Positions 24,472 to 31,871 are shown, counted from the first letter of the stretch. The stretch is DNA of 64,000 nt from Clostridia bacterium (GCA_017405765.1 JAFQZS010000003.1:1-64000); one strand, 5' to 3'. Made by a program: numbers and translations. Notes: generated from the sequence alone by a model not told the origin.

Positions 24472-25956
24472 TTAGTGTTCGATTTCTGACTTTTTCTGCC
24501 GTGTAACGGAGTTTTGCCGCTCCTGCTCATGCTGTACCTCATAGATGTTGTAATGGATCGCCCAGAGTTTTTTCACATCCGCATACAGGGGTGTAAGCTC
24601 CTGCTGCAAGTCTCTGTATTCCATTTCCAGACGGGACTTTTCATCACGCCATGCAGTGATAGGCAGCTTGCCGTCTTTGAAGTGCAGTTTCAACTTGCGC
24701 TCTGCCATGTAGAACGTCCGCAACTCGTTATCGTGTTCCGCTTTGTACTTCTGCCGTGATTTCTCAAAGCGGATGGATTTCAGTTTGTCCGCAGTAGGCT
24801 TGCCGGACTTGTAGTAGTCCACCATACGCAGCAACTCGTCTACTTCTTTGATACGAGCCTGCTTTGCTGATGCAGATTTTTTCAGCGTGTCGATCTTGTT
24901 CTGCATGGCGTGAAGCGTATTTTCCAGATCGTCCACGGTGTGAAGGTCCTTGGATTGCAGAAAGCTGAACGCCTCGGCGTAGCGCTGCAAGTTGGCGTTC
25001 TTCGCCTTGTTGCTGTACGCGCCTTTGTTGCGATTGGCGCAGTGCAGTGCCAGCAGATCATTCAGTGTGGGCGGCTGTGGTTTCTCAAGCTCGGCTTTTA
25101 CGTCTTTCAGCCATCTGATCAGCGCGTTGATTTTCTCTTTTGCCTCCCGCAGCAGTGCATGGGTTTTGCGAATGAAGCGGTTGAGATCGCCCTTGTCGGT
25201 GCGGATACCCTTCGCTTCCATTGCGCGGACAGACGGTCCCTCATGGACGGTGGGAAGCTGGTCAATACCTTGTCGCTCATAACTTCGGTTGTCGATCCTG
25301 TAATCCAAACCTTTCTCCGCAAACTTCGCGTTGCACAGGTCAGCCCATGCCTGCCGCCAATGCTCCAAGGTTTCGGGGCTACCCCAGTCGGTGGTCGGCA
25401 CAGCGTTGAATACATAGTTGCCCGCCTTGTCCAGAACACGCTCTCCATGCTCGTCCAGCACATATTCCCGCCGCTGCTTATTGCCCCACTTGCCATCCGG
25501 CTCAATAGGGCGAATAGGACACATGGCATGAAAGTGCGGATTGGAAATGCCGCCGTCCTCCTTGTCGGGAGAGTGAACGGCAAAGTCCACCACCATGCCC
25601 CGGCTCACAAAATTGTCCAATAAAAATTGCCTTGTAAGCTCAATGTTCTCCTGCATGGAAAACTCGTTCTGCAAGGCAATGTCAAAGCTGTATGCAAGCT
25701 GGGCTTTCTTTCCGCGCTCGGCTTTCTCCACGGCGTTCCAGAGTGTTTCACGGTCTGCATACTCTGGCGGCGCATGAGACGGCAAAAGAATTTCCGAACA
25801 GATTACGCCGCCCTTGCGGGTGTAGTCGCTGTCCTCACCGTAGTATTCGCTATGCAGCTTTTCCCCGGCACGGTAGGCGGCAGACGCCACGGCGGACTGC
25901 CCCGCACTGCGCTTGATCTGCGTCACATGAAAATGAAATAGTGCGATACTCAGCAC
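24472..25956 (-). CDS. MobA/MobL (MobQ) family relaxase
   Basis: 494 residues; the likely start is GTG at 25956, overlapping the upstream gene by 7 bases. The N-terminus MLSIALFHFHVTQIKRSAGQ and the SAVASAAYRAGEKL motif are typical of MobL relaxases. H128 and the H141-F-H143 pair (NPHFHAM) supply the metal-binding histidines of a HUH nickase. The C-terminal third is coiled coil without a helicase or primase domain. It would nick the oriT at 26554/26555 and lead the strand into a borrowed secretion channel. The same operon carries the recombinase downstream, linking excision and mobilisation. Confidence 0.92.
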   Translation of the reverse strand: MLSIALFHFHVTQIKRSAGQSAVASAAYRAGEKLHSEYYGEDSDYTRKGGVICSEILLPSHAPPEYADRETLWNAVEKAERGKKAQLAYSFDIALQNEFSMQENIELTRQFLLDNFVSRGMVVDFAVHSPDKEDGGISNPHFHAMCPIRPIEPDGKWGNKQRREYVLDEHGERVLDKAGNYVFNAVPTTDWGSPETLEHWRQAWADLCNAKFAEKGLDYRIDNRSYERQGIDQLPTVHEGPSVRAMEAKGIRTDKGDLNRFIRKTHALLREAKEKINALIRWLKDVKAELEKPQPPTLNDLLALHCANRNKGAYSNKAKNANLQRYAEAFSFLQSKDLHTVDDLENTLHAMQNKIDTLKKSASAKQARIKEVDELLRMVDYYKSGKPTADKLKSIRFEKSRQKYKAEHDNELRTFYMAERKLKLHFKDGKLPITAWRDEKSRLEMEYRDLQQELTPLYADVKKLWAIHYNIYEVQHEQERQNSVTRQKKSEIEH

Positions 25957-26267
25957 CTCTCTTTCTGCTCGGCCCGGTTGTGTTCGTTGACCGCTACCAT
26001 GAGCAGACCCTTGACCTCCGGCAGGTCAAAAACCTTTTCGGCAAAGGCATAGAACTCGGTTTCGGTCAGAACTTTTGCCAGCGGTGCGACACTCTCGATC
26101 GCCGCGCCACGAGTGATAAGCCGGTGTGCCCGCTTGCGCCGATCTCCCTTTTCGTAGTAAGCGGCGCGGTTTTCAAGGCGATGGATTTTGTGCTGCTCCT
26201 GTACAAGCTGCTGCTCAATTTTATCTTTCTCGGCATTCAGCTCGGCAAGGGTCTTCTGTTTTGACAT
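25950..26267 (-). CDS. DUF3847-like mobilisation accessory protein (oriT-proximal copy 1)
   Basis: 105 residues: an N-terminal coiled coil (LAELNAEKDKIEQQLVQEQHKIHRLENRAAYYE), then RKRAHRLITRGAAIESVAPL and an acidic tail. RxxRxHRLxxRGGxxES is the core seen in DUF3847 proteins that sit beside MobL relaxases. A MobC-like role in relaxosome assembly is inferred. The gene overlaps the relaxase start, so the two are coupled. It is paralogous to the product of 26573-26869, and the oriT lies between them. Confidence 0.75.
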   Translation of the reverse strand: MSKQKTLAELNAEKDKIEQQLVQEQHKIHRLENRAAYYEKGDRRKRAHRLITRGAAIESVAPLAKVLTETEFYAFAEKVFDLPEVKGLLMVAVNEHNRAEQKERC

Positions 26268-26415
26268 GGTTGACCTCCTTCGATTTGATGGGATAAATGA
26301 ATAGAAAAAGACCGCCTACATTTTCGGTAGACGGTCTGGTTAGAGATATGGGATTTTCAGACTTTGCGGCGGGAATTGTCTGCGTCAGCAGATTGTTTCC
26401 GCTGCAAAGTGGGCA

Positions 26416-26560
26416 GGGATAGACGCGCAAGCGTCGCAAGGGAGGCATTCCCTTGTGCGGAACGAAGTGACGCAAAACAGCCCGGACAATCAACTGTCCA
26501 AGCTGTTCGCCTCGCAGAGCGCACATACAGGGCTTGCCCCTGTATAGAAGTGCGCCCTTG
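26416..26560 (+). other. oriT: oriT of island 2 with MobQ-type nick region
   Basis: Inverted repeat ATACAGGG (26525-26532) / CCCTGTAT (26538-26545) is nested inside GCGCAC (26519-26524) / GTGCGC (26550-26555). The sequence AGAAGTGCGCCCTTG covers 26546-26560. AAGTGCGCCCT is the nick-site core of RSF1010/pTF1-family oriTs, cut between G and C (here 26554/26555). It lies directly upstream of a MobQ relaxase operon. The block has a homologue in island 1 (9444-9590). Confidence 0.82.
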
Positions 26561-26572
26561 TTACCAAGGGTA

Positions 26573-26869
26573 TTATCCGACTTCCACCACCTTGGCTCGT
26601 TTTTTCAAATACTCCTGTGCGTCCGCGCCCTTTGCAATGTGATACAAAAAGTCCTTCCCCTCGTCCTCCGTCATGGTTTTCAGCTCCGGCACGATGCTTT
26701 CCATAAAGCCGCCACGGGCGCAAAGGCGGTGCGTTCTGATGTTGCGTTCCTCTACGCTCAACTTTCGTTTTAGCATCTTCTCCCGGTTTTGGTATTGCCG
26801 TAGCTGCTTCTGTGCAAGTTCCAATTTGGCGTTACATTCTGCAAGTGTTGTCGGTTGTTTTCTCGGCAT
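26573..26869 (-). CDS. DUF3847-like protein (oriT-proximal copy 2)
   Basis: 98 residues from ATG 26869, eight bases after GGAGG; the longer frame to 26899 lacks a site. The pattern is the same as copy 1: TLAECNAKLELAQKQLRQYQNREKMLKRKL coiled coil, RNIRTHRLCARGGFMESIVPEL core, acidic stretch. It differs from copy 1 by substantial sequence drift, so the duplication is old. It flanks the oriT on the other side from the relaxase. An oriT-binding or nickase-helper role is inferred. Confidence 0.72.
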   Translation of the reverse strand: MPRKQPTTLAECNAKLELAQKQLRQYQNREKMLKRKLSVEERNIRTHRLCARGGFMESIVPELKTMTEDEGKDFLYHIAKGADAQEYLKKRAKVVEVG

Positions 26870-26956
26870 GGGGTAGTCCTCCTTTTCAAAAATTTGCAAT
26901 AGAAAGGGCGACCAACCTTGTTCCAGTTGATCGCCTTTGGCTTGCCAGTTATTAAG

Positions 26957-27352
26957 TTACCATCCACGAATTGCGCTGACGATAGAGCTTGTGTTCCATC
27001 CAACAACCTTGTCTGCTGCTTGCTTAACGACAAGTGATGTCCTCTGTGACCCCCACGGCTCGATGGCAATGATGGTCTTGCCCATTTCTCTCGCCAGTTC
27101 GATTTCAATGTTGATCCATTTGCTATATGTGGAATAAACCCCTGCCATGATTAGTACACAGCTTGCGTGTTGCATCTGATTTCTAATAGCGGCTTTAAGC
27201 TGTGAAGCATTTGATGCGTTATGAATGGGATCGTTTTTAGGCACTGAGTAATTCTTATACGAAAAGTTAGTTGCGTTGTTTAGCATCCCTACGAGCTTTT
27301 CATACGCATCGGAATAAGTCCATGAATGGCTAATAAAAAGATTATATGTCAT
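26957..27352 (-). CDS. TIR-like (MTH538/ThsB-type) domain protein
   Basis: 131 residues from ATG 27352, nine bases after GGAGG and overlapping the upstream membrane-protein stop (ATGA). The whole protein is one TIR-like flavodoxin fold: YNLFISHSWTYSDAYEKLVGML (first strand and BB region), CVLIMAGVYSTYSKWINIEIELA (candidate catalytic Glu in WINIEIE), KTIIAIEPWGSQ and a C-terminal helix. This is the MTH538/DUF1863 class that includes the Thoeris sensor ThsB, which makes a cyclic ADP-ribose-type signal on phage infection. No ThsA (SIR2 or macro-domain) gene is nearby; the partner is the coupled membrane protein. A role in defence is inferred from context. Confidence 0.82.
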   Translation of the reverse strand: MTYNLFISHSWTYSDAYEKLVGMLNNATNFSYKNYSVPKNDPIHNASNASQLKAAIRNQMQHASCVLIMAGVYSTYSKWINIEIELAREMGKTIIAIEPWGSQRTSLVVKQAADKVVGWNTSSIVSAIRGW

Positions 27353-27798
27353 ACTGCCTGTCCTCCTTGTCCGGCTGAAATCATAATGATAGCAAAAATA
27401 GCTATGTATAAAAGGCAAAAAGCGATCGGGAAACAGCGCTCAAGTTTTGTTCCCTCAATATATTTTTTGCTTTTCTTTAACTCTTCCCATTCGTCAATGA
27501 ATGGTTGTGCAGGTAGATGTTTTTCCATTTGGTTTATCACATCGAATTTTGCCTTGTTGAGTTCTCTGAAATTCTTGATAAACAACATCCAAACTACACA
27601 AAGGACAACACCAGCCACAAGCAAAGCAATGGTCTTTGTGTCCCACATGAAAGATATAGCTGCAATTATCGCTAAATTCAAAGTTACAAAAAGGTTGTTC
27701 ATGTTGTCACGGCGTTCACTTATGGAGTTAGCCATTTCAACACAAGTTTGCCATTGAGATAGTAACGCCGACTTTTCTTCTTCTGAAATTTTCGCCAT
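27349..27798 (-). CDS. Small three-helix membrane protein coupled to the TIR-like gene
   Basis: 149 residues from ATG 27798, behind GGAGGG. A soluble helical head (SEEEKSALLSQWQTCVEMANSISERRDN) precedes TM1 (about 36-53) and TM2 (56-74). A cytoplasmic loop of about 45 residues (ELNKAKFDVINQMEKHLPAQ) precedes TM3 (122-142). It resembles small membrane proteins annotated RipA-family octameric membrane protein; that name is from memory and moderately certain. The gene lies 10 bases after the endonuclease stop and overlaps the TIR start, so all would be on one transcript. It is a plausible membrane-damaging effector or anchor for the TIR protein. Confidence 0.75.
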   Translation of the reverse strand: MAKISEEEKSALLSQWQTCVEMANSISERRDNMNNLFVTLNLAIIAAISFMWDTKTIALLVAGVVLCVVWMLFIKNFRELNKAKFDVINQMEKHLPAQPFIDEWEELKKSKKYIEGTKLERCFPIAFCLLYIAIFAIIMISAGQGGQAV

Positions 27799-27808
27799 AG
27801 TCCCTCCG

Positions 27809-28732
27809 TTAAAAATATCCCAAATCAAGGACGCTTTCTTCGATTAAATCCTCGTTCTTCATTTGAGAAAAAATGTGATCGATAAACCGCCTAAATATAT
27901 CTGCGGAATATGGATTATTCGTTAGGTATTCTGTATACCATGCCCGATTAGCTTGACGCCCTGCAAATGTACTAAATTCTTTTCGGACATTTGAGCTGAT
28001 TCGTTTTGCTTTTCTTACAATCAGTATTTCGTCAATATCTGTTGTTGCTGTACTGATTGGTGTCATATCAAGAAAGTCACAGAGCAGATAATATTTCGCT
28101 CCTGTTACAGCTAACTTTATGTCATGTGCGGTGGCAGAAGCTTCTTGATACATGGTTTTATCAAGATTGGTTTTAAGTTCAGCCATCACATAACCTAAGT
28201 GCGTTGTTACGGTTACTGTCTTTTCTGCATCAAATGTTGGGGTATAGGATGATCTCAAGTAGAGTTTCCTGCTCATTGAGAAATCTTGATCCTTTGTTTT
28301 GATACTGAGACCTCCACCGACTGCCGGGGAACTAAGACTGGAAGCAAAATACGCAGAAGAAAATGTCGCAGTCTGTGAGCCTATATCTACATCACAATCT
28401 CCAAACTCTTTGATGATGCACTTACGCACAAAGATAGGAAGAAATTCTTCTATCACAGTATTGTCCAGTTTCAGTTGACCTTTCTGTCGATACAAAAAAT
28501 CTTCGGAACTATCAAAAATCAAATCGACATCTATGTAAAACTTATACAAATTGAGAAGACCAACCATTTTTTCTATCAGTTCGTCAACTGTTCGTGCATC
28601 AGCAGCATCTAATGCCCTAACCCATTCATCGTATTTTTGCAAAGCGACTTCTAATCTTGGCTTGTCGCTGTTGGGAAGCTTAGTGCTTTCCAGTGCTGCA
28701 ACTATTTTTTCGCCGTGTGTTCCTCTTGGCAT
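27809..28732 (-). CDS. Bpu10I-family type II restriction endonuclease
   Basis: 307 residues. The stretch FLYRQKGQLKLDNTVIEEFLPIF, the IKTKDQDFSMSRKLYLRS segment and AELKTNLDKTMYQEASATAHDIK followed by TDIDEILIVRKAKRI match the Bpu10I restriction-enzyme family as I know it. E-x-K in AELKTNLDK near residue 190 is the probable PD-(D/E)xK metal site. Bpu10I itself is an alpha/beta heterodimer cutting an asymmetric site, but only one subunit gene is seen here. It starts 3 bases after the methyltransferase stop. The specificity is unknown. Confidence 0.82.
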   Translation of the reverse strand: MPRGTHGEKIVAALESTKLPNSDKPRLEVALQKYDEWVRALDAADARTVDELIEKMVGLLNLYKFYIDVDLIFDSSEDFLYRQKGQLKLDNTVIEEFLPIFVRKCIIKEFGDCDVDIGSQTATFSSAYFASSLSSPAVGGGLSIKTKDQDFSMSRKLYLRSSYTPTFDAEKTVTVTTHLGYVMAELKTNLDKTMYQEASATAHDIKLAVTGAKYYLLCDFLDMTPISTATTDIDEILIVRKAKRISSNVRKEFSTFAGRQANRAWYTEYLTNNPYSADIFRRFIDHIFSQMKNEDLIEESVLDLGYF

Positions 28733-28735
28733 AAT

Positions 28736-29914
28736 TTACGCCTCCGATCTATTTATTCTCTCTGATTTTTCTATTGCTTCAACAATGAATCCAACATTCT
28801 CGCTATCTGGGTACAGTTGTGCTTTTTCAAAAAGCATCTTTACAGCAATACTGCGAGCGGCAGATATAATTTCCTCGCTACTGGGATATGCTCCAGTTTT
28901 GGCGTTTTCAAAATGAAGAATATCCTCGTAAATCAACTGCCCAAATCTATTCTTGAACACTCTCTCTTGTCTAAGTAGAAATGGAAGTTCAAAAATCTGA
29001 GTTGCTATTGCAAAAATCAATTTGCTATTGCAAAAAGAATATCCTAATACATTGGATTCTCTACCCACAATATAAATCATACGAGAGCCATCTTTGCAAG
29101 CGCGTATAGCCTCCTCAAAAGACAATGCCATGTCGATACAATATTGGATGACTGTGAGTAAGCGATTCCCTCTATTTTTTCTATTAGAACCAAATTCGTT
29201 TTTAGCTATTGCCAAGACATCATAGCCTAATGCTTCAACGGAACGACGATACTTTTGATGATAGTTAAAAACATTGATATAAGGGGGGGATGTTATCAGT
29301 AAGGTTGCTGTATCATCTTCACAATTCAGAGAACGGGAATCCCCCATTTCAATCTTTATGGCTGCTGGTGAGAAAGGAATTTCAAGCACAATTCTTTTAA
29401 GCCCGTCCCACTTTTTTTGAAGCAAAGAAACAGACTGTTCATTATTGAACAAGTCCATTAGTATGATTAGTGTGCTTAGCAGATTTGCTAAATCGGTATT
29501 TTTATTTCTCTGAATAGCAGAGGTGATTGTCGGCAGGATTTTACCTGTATCTGATATGGTGGCAAGAATATGCTCAATAGCGAGGATCAATGATTGTCGC
29601 TCTGGGATCGTTCTATTGATTAACTCGTATGTTTTTGCCATGTAATATGCCGAAGCATTTAACTCCATTCCGTATGCAGAAAGCCCCTTGCGCCCCGCCT
29701 CACATAATGTCGTGCCAGACCCTGCGAAGGGATCAAGGACAATATCTTCATCATGTGCATAGTTACTTAATAATGTTTCTATAAATTGTGGAGAAAACTG
29801 CCCATTCCACGCAAACAGATTAGAGCGTGTTTTGTTTTCTATATTAAGGTCGCATTGGGGTATCGAAAACTTATCTATAGGAATTGCTTCAAATGCTGTT
29901 ACTGTACTAATCAT
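28736..29914 (-). CDS. DNA amino-methyltransferase (N4-C or N6-A type) of the R-M system
   Basis: 392 residues. SAM-binding motif I is VLDPFAGSGTTLCEAG (about 60-75), the catalytic motif IV is LITSPPYINVFNY (near 218), and a target-recognition region lies between and after. TSPPY is the form used by exocyclic-amino methyltransferases. It protects host DNA from the adjacent endonuclease. It overlaps the C-type regulator by 8 bases and is followed 3 bases later by the endonuclease. The characterised Bpu10I methylases are, to my knowledge, cytosine-C5 enzymes, so this pairing is slightly unusual. Confidence 0.87.
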   Translation of the reverse strand: MISTVTAFEAIPIDKFSIPQCDLNIENKTRSNLFAWNGQFSPQFIETLLSNYAHDEDIVLDPFAGSGTTLCEAGRKGLSAYGMELNASAYYMAKTYELINRTIPERQSLILAIEHILATISDTGKILPTITSAIQRNKNTDLANLLSTLIILMDLFNNEQSVSLLQKKWDGLKRIVLEIPFSPAAIKIEMGDSRSLNCEDDTATLLITSPPYINVFNYHQKYRRSVEALGYDVLAIAKNEFGSNRKNRGNRLLTVIQYCIDMALSFEEAIRACKDGSRMIYIVGRESNVLGYSFCNSKLIFAIATQIFELPFLLRQERVFKNRFGQLIYEDILHFENAKTGAYPSSEEIISAARSIAVKMLFEKAQLYPDSENVGFIVEAIEKSERINRSEA

Positions 29915-30131
29915 CCGTATCCTCCGTAGGCTCTTTAATAAATTCCAAAATATCGTCTACACCACAATTAAGCGTATTACATATTTTCTCTATTGTATCA
30001 AGGGAAAGGTAATTATCTCGTTTCAATCGTGTAATGATATTGGCACTAAAACCAGCTTGCTCCATCAATTCTGCATTGCTCAAATCTTTATCAATCATTA
30101 AATGAAACAGTTTCTTGTATGTCACCGCCAT
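29907..30131 (-). CDS. XRE-type controller (C) protein of the R-M system
   Basis: 74 residues, nearly all a compact Cro-like HTH: YKKLFHLMIDKDLSNAELMEQAGFSANIITRLKRDNYLSLDTIEKIC. The start follows AAGGAGGG. It is the first gene of the R-M operon and overlaps the methyltransferase start. A perfect 14-bp palindrome lies between the -35 and -10 boxes of its own promoter (30165-30178), consistent with autoregulation and delayed nuclease expression, as in C-protein-controlled R-M systems. Confidence 0.82.
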   Translation of the reverse strand: MAVTYKKLFHLMIDKDLSNAELMEQAGFSANIITRLKRDNYLSLDTIEKICNTLNCGVDDILEFIKEPTEDTDD

Positions 30132-30158
30132 AGAATTCCCTCCTTACAGCTTATAAAC

Positions 30159-30187
30159 AGTATATCACGCAAGCGTGAATAAATCAA
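30159..30187 (-). promoter_or_regulatory. R-M operon promoter with embedded C-protein palindrome
   Basis: On the minus strand there is TTGATT (30182-30187), a 17-base spacer and TATACT (30159-30164). The spacer contains the perfect palindrome TCACGCAAGCGTGA (30165-30178). Binding there would block RNA polymerase. Confidence 0.75.
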
Positions 30188-30238
30188 TCTATCTAAGAAA
30201 AATCCCAATTTGTATTTGTTCAAAGAAAATTGGTTGCA

Positions 30239-30520
30239 TCATATACGCCCGTTATTTTTCGCCCACTCCCTTGCCGCCTGTCGGCGTTCTTCGCTATACG
30301 GCGCAGTCAGGCGAAAACTTAACCTGCCTTTTTCAATCTCAAAGGTCAGCCCGCCTTGCTCGTCATCGTCGGTCTGACGGCAGCATTGCGGGTGCTTTGC
30401 CGCAAATGCTGTCAGCCGCTTTTTGAGATCGGTGTTGTGGGTCTGCACCTCAATGATGCGGCTCTGCTCGTCAAAATAAATCACGGTTGTCTTTTGCTTC
30501 TTGGTAAGCCCTGTTCTCAT
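30239..30520 (-). CDS. Small conserved mobile-element protein of unknown function
   Basis: 93 residues behind AGGAGG (start at 30520 overlaps the upstream stop, ATGA). Sequence: YFDEQSRIIEVQTHNTDLKKRL, CCRQTDDDEQGG, FEIEKGRLSFRLTAPYSEERRQAAREWAKNNGRI. The mixed beta/alpha, soluble product resembles small proteins that recur in Firmicute integrative elements, often with no real function assigned. It is the third of three overlapping genes. Confidence 0.65.
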   Translation of the reverse strand: MRTGLTKKQKTTVIYFDEQSRIIEVQTHNTDLKKRLTAFAAKHPQCCRQTDDDEQGGLTFEIEKGRLSFRLTAPYSEERRQAAREWAKNNGRI

Positions 30521-30672
30521 AAAACCTCCTGATTTTCATGGATTTTTCCCAGCTCTTGAATTGGAAAAGTGCTGCGATTTTTCAATGGAAACGTCCCAAA
30601 CGATGCGGGGTACATTTTGTCTTGTCCTATCGGCTGATTTGCCACTTTTTCAGCTCTTGACTGCATTTTCAT
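30517..30672 (-). CDS. 51-residue protein in a chain of overlapping genes
   Basis: ATG at 30672 overlaps the upstream HTH gene's TGA, and its own TGA overlaps the next gene's ATG. Both junctions are ATGA. This double coupling is the main reason to call it real. Product: MKMQSRAEKVANQPIGQDKM, then PASFGTFPLKNRSTFPIQELGKIHENQEVL. It is basic, without membrane or metal motifs. I do not recognise a family. Alternatively it is a chance frame that bridges two coupled genes. Confidence 0.5.
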   Translation of the reverse strand: MKMQSRAEKVANQPIGQDKMYPASFGTFPLKNRSTFPIQELGKIHENQEVL

Positions 30673-30869
30673 GGTGTTCTGTTTGTGCGGCTTTTCAGCC
30701 ACTCCACCAGCTCGTTTTTCATCACCAATTTGCGCCCGCCAATCCGCAAGGTTGGAAAATCCGGGCTGCTCAAAAGGCTGTATGCCCCCGCTTTGGAAAT
30801 CTGCAACGCTTCGGCAAGCTGTTTTGCGTCCATCACATCGGGCATGGCTTCAAACGGTTCTCTGCTCAT
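30669..30869 (-). CDS. Excisionase-like helix-turn-helix protein of island 2
   Basis: 66 residues from ATG 30869 (AAAGGAG upstream); a longer frame to 30908 would run through the terminator of the gene before. DVMDAKQLAEALQISKAGAYSLLSSPDFPTLRIGGRKLVMKNELVEWL is a MerR/Xis-like winged HTH. It could assist recombinase-directed excision or regulate transfer genes. It is the first gene of the three-gene overlapping set. Confidence 0.78.
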   Translation of the reverse strand: MSREPFEAMPDVMDAKQLAEALQISKAGAYSLLSSPDFPTLRIGGRKLVMKNELVEWLKSRTNRTP

Positions 30870-30889
30870 AAACTCTCCTTTCCCGTATG

Positions 30890-30923
30890 AAAAAGCAGCA
30901 GCTACCATTTCAGTAACTGCTGC
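30890..30923 (-). terminator. Terminator of the sigma-like regulator gene
   Basis: On the minus strand a stem (30913-30923 with 30895-30905, one mismatch) is followed by UUUUU (30890-30894), 16 bases after the stop at 30939. Confidence 0.7.
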
Positions 30924-30938
30924 CGCTTCTGCGTCTGT

Positions 30939-31871
30939 TTACTTGTCCAAATACTTCTGATACTCCGCTGTCACATAGTCTTCATAAGCTCCTGCGATTT
31001 TGGCGATCCGCTTATGGACTGCGCTGGCGGTCTTGTAGCCAACCTTGTCTGCAATCTCCTGTTCAGTCAAGCCGTCCATGCGCAACTTCAATATCTCCTG
31101 GTCTTTCTCGGTAATGCTCTGCTCGGCAAAGGCAGCGATCTGCATTTCAGAAATGACTTTCTGCTCAAACTCGCCGCGAGGATCAGCGACCTCAAAAATA
31201 TCGCCGTCCTCATTCTCCATCATTTCATCCAGAGAAATCGGCTTGCCGGAGCGGTTGTGATTCCACTTCCGCATGAAATCCGTCTTGACGGTGCTGCTGG
31301 TGGTTTCATAGTCCTCCATGGTGCGGTTTTCCCAGATCGCGTCGATCATCGGCTGCCAGTTCTGTTCCGCAATCACCATGTCGGTGACATTACCGACCAG
31401 ATTGCTGAACTGCTGATAGGTCAGCCACGGCACTTCCACGCCCTGCGGGATGTTATATAGGTTTTGAAAGCCCAGTCCGTTCTGCTCAAATCTCATGCGG
31501 ATGTATGGGATGATACTGTACGATAGCCGCCACAGGGGGAAGTATCCTGCGTACTGATTCCAGTTGCCGGGAATGTCGCGGTAGTTGCCTTTGCGGTCTT
31601 TGACTTGAAAGAACTGCCATGCGCACCATGCGTAGCAGTCCCACACAAGCAGCTTGAACATATCGTCACATACGATGTGGTCATATTTGTCCGTCCGCAA
31701 GACCTCATACGGGCAGCGGGGCAGCTCATAGGCTGGCTTCCACTTCTCCGCGAGCTCTCGCGGTAAGCTGTAAAACAGCGTCAGCCATGATTTGTCGCTG
31801 TCCTGCGGTATCTCGATGATCTCACCGGGCAGCACCACAAGAAAACCTTTTGGGCCTGTCTGCTTGTCCAT
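30939..31871 (-). CDS. Sigma-70-region-4-like regulator of island 2
   Basis: 310 residues from ATG 31871, eight bases after GGAGG; five codons upstream are open but lack a site. The N-terminal about 200 residues are Trp/Tyr-rich and resemble a conserved mobile-element protein. The C-terminus (about 255-300, KDQEILKLRMDGLTEQEIADKVGYKTASAVHKRIAKI) is a sigma region 4 / LuxR-like HTH. Such proteins often direct element gene expression; whether it binds RNA polymerase is not shown. It is the right-most gene of island 2 and is closed by its own terminator. Confidence 0.7.
   Translation of the reverse strand: MDKQTGPKGFLVVLPGEIIEIPQDSDKSWLTLFYSLPRELAEKWKPAYELPRCPYEVLRTDKYDHIVCDDMFKLLVWDCYAWCAWQFFQVKDRKGNYRDIPGNWNQYAGYFPLWRLSYSIIPYIRMRFEQNGLGFQNLYNIPQGVEVPWLTYQQFSNLVGNVTDMVIAEQNWQPMIDAIWENRTMEDYETTSSTVKTDFMRKWNHNRSGKPISLDEMMENEDGDIFEVADPRGEFEQKVISEMQIAAFAEQSITEKDQEILKLRMDGLTEQEIADKVGYKTASAVHKRIAKIAGAYEDYVTAEYQKYLDK

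Noticed and set aside
24910-25623. 237-codon frame opposite the relaxase
   Set aside because: It is antisense to the MobQ relaxase with its visible HxH motif. No ribosome site or family.
26221-26526. 101-codon minus-strand frame covering the oriT
   Set aside because: It runs through the oriT arms, overlaps the DUF3847-like start, and has mixed low-complexity composition.
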